Positions 17,591-25,956 of a stretch of 64,000 nucleotides of DNA are shown piece after piece (the stretch's first letter is position 1; the number at the start of each line of letters is the position of its first letter). A program made the position numbers and the translations under genes. The stretch covers positions 1 through 64,000 of the forward strand of contig JBHOQX010000131.1 of the NCBI GenBank assembly GCA_042408595.1. Reading direction: 5' to 3'. The stretch comes from JBHOQX01 sp042408595. GTDB lineage: Bacteria; Chloroflexota; Chloroflexia; Chloroflexales; Roseiflexaceae. The notes below the pieces were generated by a model that saw only the letters and a program-made list of their open reading frames with translations, ran no database searches and was not told the DNA's origin.

Positions 17591-19024
17591 CTACAACCGT
17601 GGGTCCACCGGCTCGCTCTCAAGCGCCAGCACGGCGAAGACGCACTCGTGCACCCGGCGGAGCGGCTCACCGCGGATGAAGCGCTCCAACCCTTCGATGC
17701 CGAGCGCGAATTCACGGAGCGCCAGCGCGCGCTTGGCGCTGAGGCGGCGTTGGCGCAGGCGATCGAGGTTCGCCGGCGCGGTGTACTCCGGCCCGTAGAT
17801 GAGCCGCAGGTATTCCCGCCCACGACATTTGATCGCGGGCTGCACCAGCCCCTTTGCCCCACGAACGACGAAATCGAGCGGCTTGATGACCATCCCCTCG
17901 CCGCCACGTCCGGTCAACGCCTCCCACCAGGCGATCCCCGCCGCGATGCTCGCCGCATCCTCAAGGTCCACCTCCTGTGTCGCCATCGCCTGAAGAACGG
18001 GCGCGGCGGGATCATCAGCGTGGCACAACCATGCAATCAGCGCCATGTGCCAGCGATGATCCTTGTCGCTATGCACCGCTCCCTCGCTCGCCAGCAGGTG
18101 GAACGGCGCGAGCCGCAGGTCCTGGAGGCCGCGTACCGGCCAGCAGTATCGGCGGTAGGCAGCGACAAACGCATCGGCCATGGCGGCGCGCGCGCCGAAC
18201 CAGCCGCGCAGCGCGCTGACATCAATGCCACGTGCCATCGTGGCATCGAGCACCGACAGCGCCGGCGGAAAGCTGGCGGTGGCCGCCGCTCCGACCGCGG
18301 CATACTGGGCGCGCACCAACGCCGGCGCCTTCGCGCTCCACGGCATGAGCTCGCAGTCGAGCAGCAGCCAGTCGGTTCCGAGCGTGTCCCACAGGCTGGC
18401 CCGCATCGCAGCATCGCGCACCCGCAGCAGGAGCGCCTGCTCCAGCGCCGCATCCTCGAAGAAGCGTCGCCCGGTGCGGGTGTAGACGATCCCGGTCCCC
18501 TCGCCAATCACGCCGAATCGTCGCTGCGCCGCGGCTTCATCCCGGCAGACGACCATCACCGCCCGGCTGCCCATGTGCTTCTCTTCGCAGATGACCGTCG
18601 CGACGCCCTGTTCGCGGAAATAGGCGAACGCCTCCGCCGGGTGCTCCAGCAGGCCCGCCTTGGCGGTCGTCGCCGACGGCGACATCGTCGGCGGCAGGTA
18701 GACCAGCCACTTCGGGTTGGCGGCGAAGCGGCTCATCACCTCCAGCGCGGCGATCGCCTGCTCCTCGCGCACCGTCACCCTGCCATGCAGGCGGGTGTCG
18801 ACCAGGCGCTTGCCGACGACATCCTCGATATCGAGGACATCGTCGTGCTGCTGCTGGGCGCTGAGCGCCGGCTCGCCCGCTCCGCCGGGCGGAGCGGGCG
18901 AGCCGGCTCGGCGTAGACGCGCCGTGCGGGAACCGCTACCAACTCCCGCTCCGGGTAACGCAGCGCCGTCAGCCGCCCGCCGAAAACACACCCGGTATCG
19001 ATGTTGATCGTGTTGTTCAGCCAT
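17591..19024 (-). CDS. pnkp: Pnkp ligase half (RNA adenylyltransferase domain), out of frame with the kinase-phosphatase half
   Basis: This frame encodes the C-terminal third of bacterial polynucleotide kinase-phosphatase, the ligase-like module that adenylates RNA and seals ends with Hen1. Signatures: the linker VLDIEDVVGKRLVDT, YLPPTMSPS, motif I with nucleophilic Lys in EEKHMGSRAVMV, LLLDCELMPWSAKA, motif IV GEGMVIKPLDFV, and motif V QPAIKCRGREYLRLIYGPEY. The first ~50 codons (19024 to about 18900) only overlap the kinase-phosphatase gene and look like noise; real sequence begins near 18890. In related organisms this is one protein with the upstream half (about 850 residues). Here the frame changes at a palindrome (18867-18907). 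Whether a separate start is used is unknown. Confidence 0.9.
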   Translation of the reverse strand: MAEQHDQHRYRVCFRRAADGAALPGAGVGSGSRTARLRRAGSPAPPGGAGEPALSAQQQHDDVLDIEDVVGKRLVDTRLHGRVTVREEQAIAALEVMSRFAANPKWLVYLPPTMSPSATTAKAGLLEHPAEAFAYFREQGVATVICEEKHMGSRAVMVVCRDEAAAQRRFGVIGEGTGIVYTRTGRRFFEDAALEQALLLRVRDAAMRASLWDTLGTDWLLLDCELMPWSAKAPALVRAQYAAVGAAATASFPPALSVLDATMARGIDVSALRGWFGARAAMADAFVAAYRRYCWPVRGLQDLRLAPFHLLASEGAVHSDKDHRWHMALIAWLCHADDPAAPVLQAMATQEVDLEDAASIAAGIAWWEALTGRGGEGMVIKPLDFVVRGAKGLVQPAIKCRGREYLRLIYGPEYTAPANLDRLRQRRLSAKRALALREFALGIEGLERFIRGEPLRRVHECVFAVLALESEPVDPRL

Positions 19025-20175
19025 TCCGGCTCTGGCACCGGCGTGTGGCCATAGACGACCATCGCCCTGCCGCGATATGCCGACGCCCAGTTGGAGCGCA
19101 CCGGGAGGCCGAATGCGTCGGTCTCCCCCGTCGTCTCGCCGTACAGCGCGAAATCGCGCACCCGCGCCGAGGCACGGCCCTGCAACTCGGCGCGCATCCC
19201 CGCATGCGCCACCACCAACCGCCCGCCATCCAGCACATAGTGGCTGACCAGTGTGTCGAGGAACAGTTCGACCCGCGCGTGAAACTGCTGCGGCTCGCGC
19301 TCGAGCTGCTTCAGACGCTCGGCCAGCCCATGCGTCACCTGCACATCGCGGCCACGCAGCGCCTTGACCAGCTTCACATCGTGGTTGCCAGGCACGGCAA
19401 GCGCGCTCCCCGTGGCAACCATGTCCATCACCAGGCGCAAGACGCCCGGCACATCCGGCCCGCGGTCCACCAGGTCGCCCAGAAAGATCACCTTGCGCCC
19501 CTCGGGATGCGACCAGGCGATCGTGTCACCGTTCTCATCCCGTCCGATCCTGGTGCAAGGCACATAGCCCAGCCGTTGGAGCAGTTCGACCAACTCGTCG
19601 TAGCAGCCATGCACATCGCCGATGATATCGAAGGGGCCGTGATCATCACGCCGATCCGTCCAGAGTCGCTCGCGCGTCACCTGCACCGCCGCGACCTGTT
19701 CCGGCGATTCGAGCGTGAAGACAGCGCGGAACCCCTCGCGCGGCAGGCCGCGCAGCGAGCGGCGCATCTCGCCGAGCTGCCGCCGGACGATGTGCGGGCC
19801 AAAATTGCGATCGGGCCGGGCGCGATTCCGCTCCAGACAGAGACGCTCCGGCAGATCGAAGACGATCGCGACCGGGAGGACATGAAATTCGCGCGCCAGG
19901 TCGAGCAACGGCTTGCGCGCCTCTGGCTGCACATTCGTGGCATCGATCACTATCAGGCGCCCGGCGGCCAGCCGCTTGCGGGCGATGAAATGGAGCACAT
20001 CGAAGGCGTCGCCCGTCGCCGACTGGTCGGTCTCGTCATCAGCGACGAGGCCGCGGCAGGCGTCGGACGAGAGGATTTCGGTCGGCTTGAAATGCGCGCG
20101 GGCGAAGGTCGACTTGCCCGCACCCGATGGGCCAATAAGTACGACGAGGGCAAGTTCCGGGATGGCGATCTGCAT
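18775..20175 (-). CDS. pnkp: Pnkp kinase-phosphatase half (5'-kinase, 2',3'-phosphatase)
   Basis: The N-terminal two thirds of bacterial Pnkp. Kinase domain: P-loop GPSGAGKST (residues 15-23), DATNVQPEARKPL, and ERNRARPDRNFGPHIVRRQ; it phosphorylates RNA 5'-OH ends. Phosphatase domain: calcineurin-like motifs IIGDVHGCYDEL, FLGDLVDRGPD, VPGNHDVKL, VVAHAGM and VYGHTPVPEPEW; it removes 2',3'-cyclic or 3' phosphates. After VNIDTGC-like sequence (NIDTGCVFGGRLTALRYPE) the frame runs into a 41-bp palindrome and continues about 31 unrelated residues to a stop at 18775. The ligase module lies in the -1 frame. It starts 22 bp after the exonuclease stop. Confidence 0.92.
   Translation of the reverse strand: MQIAIPELALVVLIGPSGAGKSTFARAHFKPTEILSSDACRGLVADDETDQSATGDAFDVLHFIARKRLAAGRLIVIDATNVQPEARKPLLDLAREFHVLPVAIVFDLPERLCLERNRARPDRNFGPHIVRRQLGEMRRSLRGLPREGFRAVFTLESPEQVAAVQVTRERLWTDRRDDHGPFDIIGDVHGCYDELVELLQRLGYVPCTRIGRDENGDTIAWSHPEGRKVIFLGDLVDRGPDVPGVLRLVMDMVATGSALAVPGNHDVKLVKALRGRDVQVTHGLAERLKQLEREPQQFHARVELFLDTLVSHYVLDGGRLVVAHAGMRAELQGRASARVRDFALYGETTGETDAFGLPVRSNWASAYRGRAMVVYGHTPVPEPEWLNNTINIDTGCVFGGRLTALRYPERELVAVPARRVYAEPARPLRPAERASRRSAPSSSTTMSSISRMSSASAWSTPACMAG
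18867..18907. repeat. 41-bp perfect palindrome inside pnkp
   Basis: Two 20-bp arms (18867-18886 and 18888-18907) match exactly with one central base. The palindrome sits where the kinase-phosphatase and ligase frames of pnkp part. Its length, 41, leaves remainder 2 on division by three. Removing it on paper joins the two frames seamlessly (VYAE|LSAQQQHDD). Confidence 0.85.
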
Positions 20176-20197
20176 GGCGTGCCTGACTCCCGCGCGT

Positions 20198-20752
20198 TCA
20201 GGGGCGGGCATGCCCGGCAAGCATGGTGCCGAAGAGCATGCCCTGTTCAAGCGCATCGTCGAGCGCGATATGCGTATGGGCTTGCGCATCGAACCAGTGG
20301 CGCGGCGTGCTGCACTTGCTCACGGCGCGGTACCCCGATCGCACCAGCGCCATCGCGTAGGTCTTGATATCGAGCGCGGCGTGCGCAAACGGGCTCTCGC
20401 CGGTGAAGCAGATGAGATCCCAAGAGACAACCATGACGTCGAAGGCCGCCGGGTAGGCGACGAAGACCGGCCTGGCGGGCAGGGCATTCAGCCAATGGAG
20501 ATCGGCGCGCATGGCCGTTTCGGGCGACTGGGGGTTCTGGCGGCACCCGTCCCACGCCGCAGGCTGCCCCGCCCACCCCGCCATCGTGCGCGGGTGCCCG
20601 GCCGCGCCAGGCAGCAGCTCCAGGTTCGCGCTAAAGGTCGAGGCCAGCGTCTTGTCCGGCTGAAAGGCAGCCGACGCAAAGCTCAGCATCGGATGCGGCC
20701 CGGGAATCGGGCCGTCCGTCTCGACATCGGTGCTCACATCGATTTCAGCCAT
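20198..20752 (-). CDS. DEDDh-type 3'-5' exonuclease
   Basis: A 184-residue exonuclease-like protein of the DnaQ/RNase T fold. Candidate catalytic residues are Asp9 and Glu11 in STDVETDGPIPG, Asp105 in YPAAFDVMVVSWDL, and His161/Asp165 in HIALDDALEQG, giving the DEDDh set. The middle section (DLHWLNALPARPVFV) replaces longer family regions, so it is a compact stand-alone nuclease, similar in size to small exoribonucleases. It lies 13 bp after the M1-peptidase stop and 22 bp before pnkp, in one leftward run. Inferred role: trimming damaged RNA 3' ends before healing and sealing. Start at 20752 is the ATG giving MAEIDVSTDVE. Confidence 0.75.
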   Translation of the reverse strand: MAEIDVSTDVETDGPIPGPHPMLSFASAAFQPDKTLASTFSANLELLPGAAGHPRTMAGWAGQPAAWDGCRQNPQSPETAMRADLHWLNALPARPVFVAYPAAFDVMVVSWDLICFTGESPFAHAALDIKTYAMALVRSGYRAVSKCSTPRHWFDAQAHTHIALDDALEQGMLFGTMLAGHARP

Positions 20753-20765
20753 CGCGGCCCGTCCC

Positions 20766-22445
20766 TTACGGCACCTGCACCGGCACCGCCTTGTTGATCC
20801 AGGCGTCGTACAAGTCATCCACCCGGCAGCCGCAGGCGGCGTTGGCGCTCGCCAGCAGGTCCGCCCCGGTCGCGATGCCATAGCGGTGCTGCGCGTAATA
20901 GTCGTGCAGGAAGCGGTCAAACGCCGCCTCGCCGATCCGCTCGCGCAGCGCCTGGACAAACAGCACCGCCTTGCCATACACCAGGACGAAGTAGCTCCGG
21001 TTGCTGAAATCGGCCGTGCGCTGCGCCACAGGCGCGTCCGCGCCGGCGGCCACGATCGCCGCGTAGCGCTGGCGGAAGCCGTCCAGCTCGCGCTCCGCCG
21101 CCTCCGGTCCGGCCGTCTCCTCGCGGTAGACCACCTGCGAATAGCTCGCCAGCGCCTCGTCCAGCCAGGCCTCCGTCTGCACATCGTTGCCGACCTGGCT
21201 GTACCACCACTGGTGGCCAACCTCGTGGGCGACCGTCACCGCCAGCGCATCGGGCTGGCCGTAGAGCCGGTGTTCGATCATGATCAGCCCGGGGTATTCC
21301 ACGCCGAGAAACGTGCGGGCATCGATTTCGACGACATCCAGCTCGCGAAGCGGGTAGGGGCCGTAGCGCTTGTTGAAGGCGCGCAGCGCGGCCGCCGCTG
21401 CCTGGAGCGCGGCCTGCCCGCCGGCTTCGGAGCCGGGCCGGTACCAGGAGTTCACCCGGATGCCGTCCACGTCGCCGCTGGCGAGCCGGTGCTGCGCCGC
21501 GCTGATCATGAAATCGCGCTGCGGCCCGCTCACAAAGCGCACCGTCTGCTGGCCGCCGTCGCGCCGGCTCTCGACCGCGACACCGGTCGTAATCAGCGTC
21601 CAGTCCGCCGGCGCGCTGAGCGTCACGTCGTACAGCGCGGTCTCGCTATTGACCAGGTCGCCTTTGGTGTCGATCGGCGCAATGTCCCAGGCGCCGCCGC
21701 GCACGATCGCGGCGATCGGCAGGGCCGAAGCGAGCGACAGGATGCCGTTCTCCTTGTTGAACGCGCCGTAAAAGTCGCGGCTGGCGTTTTCGGGCGCGCG
21801 GGTGGCGAAGTCGAGCGCGATCACCGCGGCCGCGCCAGGGGGCAGCGCCGCGGGCAGGTCGATGCGCAGCAGCGAGCGCGCCGACTCATAGGCCAGCGGC
21901 ACGGGCTGGCCGTCCACCGCCGCCGCGCGGATATCCAGCCTGCCGGCGAGGTCCTTCAGGTTCGGGTAGAGGTGAAAATACACCCGGTCGAGCGTCACAC
22001 GGTCGTGGTTGGTGTATTCGAGTTGCAGCCGCCCGGCCAGCGTGCGCGCGTCAGTGTCGATGGCGGCGCGGATCGTGTAGCGGTTCCACTCCGCGGCGCG
22101 GTCGAGGTCGCTGCGGAACTCAGGGCGCAGCGCGGCGGCCTGCGCGGCCACGTCAAGCGGCGCTAGGGCGGCGCCGGCTGCCGGCGCCGCGCCTTCGTCC
22201 CGGCGGTCCCCCATAGGGGGCAGGCCGGAGGTCGGCTGCGGCGTGGGCGGCTGCACGCCGCTCGGACTGGTCGGCGCGGCAGCCGGCGGGGACGTGGGCG
22301 CCGGGGAAGGCGCGGCGCGTGTGGGCGCGGCGGCCGGCGGGGGCGACGGCGATTCGCCCGTGCCGGTGGGCGCGGGCGCAGACGGCGCGGGGCCGCACGC
22401 CGCCACGACAAGAATCCAGAGAAACAACCAGATCGAACGACGCAT
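20766..22445 (-). CDS. M1-family (aminopeptidase N-like) metallopeptidase, lipoprotein
   Basis: A 559-residue lipoprotein peptidase. The signal peptide ends VVAAC, followed by a long Pro/Ala/Thr linker (to about 100). The catalytic domain shows the zinc site AVTVAHEVGHQWWYSQVGND, then TEAWLDEALASYSQ, which supplies the third ligand Glu. FLGVEYPGLIMIEHRLYG is the usual preceding strand. The C-terminal helical part is short (ends DAWINKAVPVQVP). The GAMEN exopeptidase motif appears as LGVEYPG, so it is the divergent bacterial M1 branch. Start 22445 has GGGAGACG upstream. It lies 13 bp ahead of the exonuclease-pnkp-hen1 run and may share its promoter. Confidence 0.88.
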   Translation of the reverse strand: MRRSIWLFLWILVVAACGPAPSAPAPTGTGESPSPPPAAAPTRAAPSPAPTSPPAAAPTSPSGVQPPTPQPTSGLPPMGDRRDEGAAPAAGAALAPLDVAAQAAALRPEFRSDLDRAAEWNRYTIRAAIDTDARTLAGRLQLEYTNHDRVTLDRVYFHLYPNLKDLAGRLDIRAAAVDGQPVPLAYESARSLLRIDLPAALPPGAAAVIALDFATRAPENASRDFYGAFNKENGILSLASALPIAAIVRGGAWDIAPIDTKGDLVNSETALYDVTLSAPADWTLITTGVAVESRRDGGQQTVRFVSGPQRDFMISAAQHRLASGDVDGIRVNSWYRPGSEAGGQAALQAAAAALRAFNKRYGPYPLRELDVVEIDARTFLGVEYPGLIMIEHRLYGQPDALAVTVAHEVGHQWWYSQVGNDVQTEAWLDEALASYSQVVYREETAGPEAAERELDGFRQRYAAIVAAGADAPVAQRTADFSNRSYFVLVYGKAVLFVQALRERIGEAAFDRFLHDYYAQHRYGIATGADLLASANAACGCRVDDLYDAWINKAVPVQVP

Positions 22446-22483
22446 CGTCTCCCTCTCCTCGGCAGGGCGTCTCCTCAACCGGC

Positions 22484-22512
22484 ATTATACCCGACGCGCC
22501 GCGTGGTATACT
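22484..22512. promoter_or_regulatory. Divergent -10-like elements between peptidase and Crp-type gene
   Basis: TATAAT on the minus strand (22484-22489) lies 38 bp before the M1-peptidase start, and TATACT on the plus strand (22507-22512) lies upstream of the Crp-type gene. No good -35 box is seen for either. Word repeats (TGCAGATTGCAG, GACCGTCTG) fill 22518-22600. Confidence 0.35.
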
Positions 22513-22669
22513 TGGTGCACGTGCAGATTGCAGAGTACAGATTGTCTGACCGTCTGATGACCGTCTGGCTTCTGACCATCTGACTACTGATTGCTCAGGT
22601 CTGCTCCGCCAGGGCCGCCGTCGCCGACGCGCCTCGCGCCCTGGCGTCTTTGCGCCAGATGAGACGCCC

Positions 22670-23329
22670 GTGATCGCCGCCGCCGAGCTGCAAGAGGTCC
22701 CCTTCTTCGCCGCGCTGGACGATGCCACGCTGGAGGATGCCGCTCGCCGCGCCGAGCGGCGCGTCTACCGCTCCGGCGAGTTTGTGATGTTCGAGGGCGA
22801 CGATCCGCCCGGGCTGGTCTTCGTCCGCTGCGGGCGCGTCCGGCTCTCGCGCACCGGCCCGGATGGCCGCGAGCAGGTCCTCTCGGTAGTTGGTAGCGGC
22901 GAGCCAGTGAACGCCGTGCCGCTCTTCGATGGCGGCCCGAACCCGGCGACCGCCCGCGCCCTGACGCCGGTCGAATGCTTTGTGCTGCCACGCGATGCGC
23001 TGTTCGACCTGGTGCGCCGCCGGCCCGAGCTGGCGATCGCGCTCCTGCGCGACCTGGCCGCCGAGCTGCGCGATCTGCTGCTGCTGGTGGAAGACCTGGC
23101 GTTCCGCTCAGTGCGGCAGCGCATGGCCCGTCAGCTGCTGCGCGAGGCCGCCGCAGGCGACGCCGATCTGACGCAACAGGAACTGGCCGAGCGGGTCGGC
23201 ACCGTGCGCGAGATCGCCGGTCGGGCGTTGCGGCAGTTCGCCCACGAAGGGCTTATCCGACTAGCGCGCGGCCGTGTGAGCGTGCTCGATCCGGCCGGGC
23301 TGGCGCGCATCGCCGAGGGCGACGCATAA
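22670..23329 (+). CDS. Crp/Fnr-family transcriptional regulator
   Basis: A 219-residue regulator. The N-terminal cyclic-nucleotide-binding-type beta roll (about 10-125) includes FFAALDDATLEDAARRAE, GEFVMFEGDDPPGLVFVRCG and GGPNPATARALTPVECFVLPR. A long dimer helix follows. The C-terminal winged helix (about 150-210) has LTQQELAERVGTVREIAGRAL and a short wing. Only two or three cysteines are present and none form an Fnr-type cluster, so an oxygen-sensing iron-sulphur centre is unlikely. Start is GTG at 22670. It is directly upstream of a ferredoxin gene; a regulatory link to redox metabolism is only inferred. Confidence 0.88.
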   Translation: MIAAAELQEVPFFAALDDATLEDAARRAERRVYRSGEFVMFEGDDPPGLVFVRCGRVRLSRTGPDGREQVLSVVGSGEPVNAVPLFDGGPNPATARALTPVECFVLPRDALFDLVRRRPELAIALLRDLAAELRDLLLLVEDLAFRSVRQRMARQLLREAAAGDADLTQQELAERVGTVREIAGRALRQFAHEGLIRLARGRVSVLDPAGLARIAEGDA

Positions 23330-23424
23330 GCGCCGTCTATGGGACAAAAGTAGCAGACAAGCCGCCTACGAGCTGGTATCCTAGCGCTACGATTCGAACG
23401 ATGCCCCCACAACAGGAGACCATC

Positions 23425-23661
<237 letters not shown>

Positions 23662-23706
23662 CCCTCTCGCTCGAACCCGCCGCATCCACGGGTGATTCCC
23701 CGTGAC

Positions 23707-23741
23707 ACCATGAAGCGGCCGCGGTGCGGTCGCTTCATGGT
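23707..23741 (+). terminator. Hairpin after ferredoxin
   Basis: ACCATGAAGCG (23707-23717) and CGCTTCATGGT (23731-23741) form an 11-bp stem, with CCGC/GCGG pairing inside the loop. It starts 46 bases after the ferredoxin stop. No strong T-run. Confidence 0.6.
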
Positions 23742-23823
23742 ATTCCGCAGGCAGTCTGCTCCCGCTTGACAGCACATCGCCGCGCTGCGATAATCGCCCG
23801 CCGGTTCTGGCAACAGGGCGACT

Positions 23824-25947
23824 ATGCAGCTACTTGAACCGATCGGCCGCGCGCTAGGGCACGAATGGCGCACGACGCTTGGCACGCTGCGCGACCGGCG
23901 GCTGGCGCTGGCGCTGACGATCCTCGGGGCGCTGCTAGCGCTCGCCGCCTGGGCGCCGCTCAACTACCGGGTCGCCATCGGTGTCGAGGACGGCCCCGGC
24001 AGCGATCTTCCACTCATTCGCGGCTTCTTCCCGCCGGAGCGGAGCGCCGTCGGCCCCTTTCGCTGGACGACCGGCCGCGCTCAGGTGCGGTTGCCCGGCA
24101 TCGGCCAGCGCCCGGTCGTGCTGGAGATCGAGGTGCTGCCGGTCAATGCAGAAGTCGCGCGGCGCGGCCCGCAGCGGATCGCGCTCTGGCATGGGGGGAG
24201 CGTCCTCGCCACGCTGCCGCTCCTCCCCACCGGCGGGCAGTACAGTGTGCGCCTGCCCAGCCCGCCATCCGGCAATGGCGACCAGAGCTTCGAGCTGCGC
24301 AGCGCCGCCTTTGTGCCTACCGGCGATGAGCGGGCGATCGGCATCCCAGTGCAGGCGGTCGTTGTTGCGGCGCGGGCCGGGCCGGCGCTGCCTGCCTGGC
24401 CGACGTTGGCCGGCTGGCTCCTGGCGGCGGCGCTGCTCTGGTTGGGGGTGCGGCGCGCCGGGTTCGGGCCCCGGACCGCGTTCGGCGGGCTGCTGGCGCT
24501 GGCCCTGCTGCTCGGCCTGGCAGCCGTGCTCGACCCGCCGCGGACCGCCTTCGGCGCGTGGCCGGCGGCCGAGGCGCTGGCGCTCGCCTGGCTGCTGCTG
24601 GTCGCCCTGGGCCACGCCGCGCCGCCGCTGGCCCGCCGCTTCGCCGTCCCGCTCGATGCCCGCGCGCTGCGCTGGCTGCTGCTCCTGGCGCTGCTGGTCT
24701 TCGCGCTCCAGTTCGGCGGCAAGATCTACCCCGACTCGATGCCAGGCGATATCGGCTTCCACGCCAACCGCATGGCCGATGTCATCCGGGGGCGAGTGCT
24801 GCTGCTCTCGCGCAACCGCGGCGTGGATTTCCCCTATCCTCCGGCGCTTTACCTGCTCGTCGCGCCGTTCATGCTGCTGCCGGCCGATCCACGTCGCCTG
24901 TTGCAACTCGCCGCCGCGCTCCTCGCCGCGCTCAGTCCGCTGATGGTGTACGCGATCGCCGCGGTGGCAGGACGTCCGGTGTTCAGCCAGGGTTCCGCGT
25001 CCGAGTGCGGTGAGTACCTCAATCCATCCCTCCGCACTACATCGTGGGCGATTGTGGCGGCGGGGATCTACGCGCTCAGCCCGTCCGGCTTCATGACGAA
25101 TTGGTGGAACTTCAGCACGCATATCTTCGCGCAGTTCGCCTGCCTGGTGCTCATTGCGGCGCTGATCGTCGGCTGGCCACGGCTGAACGGCGCGCGCGCG
25201 CATGGCCGCCATCACCCTGTCATCGTGTCATCTCGTCCCTATGTGATCACATTCGCCCTGCTCCAATCCTTTGTCTACCTCGGCCATTTCGGCTTCTGGA
25301 TCAACATATCGCTGCTGGGGACGTTTGGGCTGGCAGCGCTATTGCTGGCAGCCTGGCGCGGGCGGGTGCCATGGCCGGCGTTCTGGCGACTGCTGGCAGC
25401 ATTCGCCGGCGCCGAAGGGTTCGCCGGGCTCTTCTTCTACAGCGGTTACACGCAACTCTTTGCTGAGCAGGTGCGCGCCGCCGCGTCAGGCGGGTTGACC
25501 GGGCTGGCCGGGCGCGAGCCGGCGCCGTTCGACATCTTATGGAACACGTTGTGGGACGCTGGGGTACGCGTTCACTTCGGGCTGTTCGCCGTACTGCTGG
25601 CGGCCGCAGGGCTGGTGGCGGCGCTGGCAGCGCCGCGCGGCGCCGGGGCCAGGGCGCCGCTGCATCGCCGCAGCGTGGCGCTGGCGCTGATGAGCGGGAC
25701 GTTCCTGGTGGCGCTTGGGTTCGCGGTGCTGCCCTTCCTCACGCGCTCGACACTCTCGACGCGCTGGCTGATGTTTTCGGCCTGGGCAGTCAGCGTTGCG
25801 GGGGCGTGGGGCGCGCGGCGCCTGTGGCGGGTGGGGCGCGCCGGGCGGCTGGCGGTCGCGCTGATGGGCGGCTACCTGCTCTGGCTCACCGCCGTGCAGT
25901 GGCTGGCGGCCCTGGCCTGGCGCGTCCGCCCGCCGGAGCCGTTCTAA
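23824..25947 (+). CDS. Large polytopic membrane protein, glycosyltransferase-like
   Basis: A 707-residue membrane protein of about 12 predicted spans, not assigned to a named family. After one N-terminal span comes a ~150-residue soluble segment (about 50-190, GFFPPERSAVGPFRWTTG, LPGIGQRPVVLEIEVLP) resembling the beta domain of actinobacterial/Chloroflexota sugar-polymer membrane proteins. Later spans include YPDSMPGDIGFHANRMADVI and VDFPYPPALYLLVAPFMLLP, a pattern of lipid-linked GT-C glycosyltransferases, so cell-surface glycan transfer is a guess. Two segments look inserted between spans: about residues 385-405 (GSASECGEYLNPSLRTTS) and 460-475 (HHPVIVSSRPYV), the latter containing the dispersed word CACCCTGTCA. 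It is convergent with map. Confidence 0.7.
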   Translation: MQLLEPIGRALGHEWRTTLGTLRDRRLALALTILGALLALAAWAPLNYRVAIGVEDGPGSDLPLIRGFFPPERSAVGPFRWTTGRAQVRLPGIGQRPVVLEIEVLPVNAEVARRGPQRIALWHGGSVLATLPLLPTGGQYSVRLPSPPSGNGDQSFELRSAAFVPTGDERAIGIPVQAVVVAARAGPALPAWPTLAGWLLAAALLWLGVRRAGFGPRTAFGGLLALALLLGLAAVLDPPRTAFGAWPAAEALALAWLLLVALGHAAPPLARRFAVPLDARALRWLLLLALLVFALQFGGKIYPDSMPGDIGFHANRMADVIRGRVLLLSRNRGVDFPYPPALYLLVAPFMLLPADPRRLLQLAAALLAALSPLMVYAIAAVAGRPVFSQGSASECGEYLNPSLRTTSWAIVAAGIYALSPSGFMTNWWNFSTHIFAQFACLVLIAALIVGWPRLNGARAHGRHHPVIVSSRPYVITFALLQSFVYLGHFGFWINISLLGTFGLAALLLAAWRGRVPWPAFWRLLAAFAGAEGFAGLFFYSGYTQLFAEQVRAAASGGLTGLAGREPAPFDILWNTLWDAGVRVHFGLFAVLLAAAGLVAALAAPRGAGARAPLHRRSVALALMSGTFLVALGFAVLPFLTRSTLSTRWLMFSAWAVSVAGAWGARRLWRVGRAGRLAVALMGGYLLWLTAVQWLAALAWRVRPPEPF

Positions 25948-25956
25948 GACGGCGGG

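Noticed and set aside
18775..19024. Programmed -1 frameshift in pnkp
   Set aside because: No slippery heptamer is present at the overlap; insertion or a base error in the palindrome explains it better.
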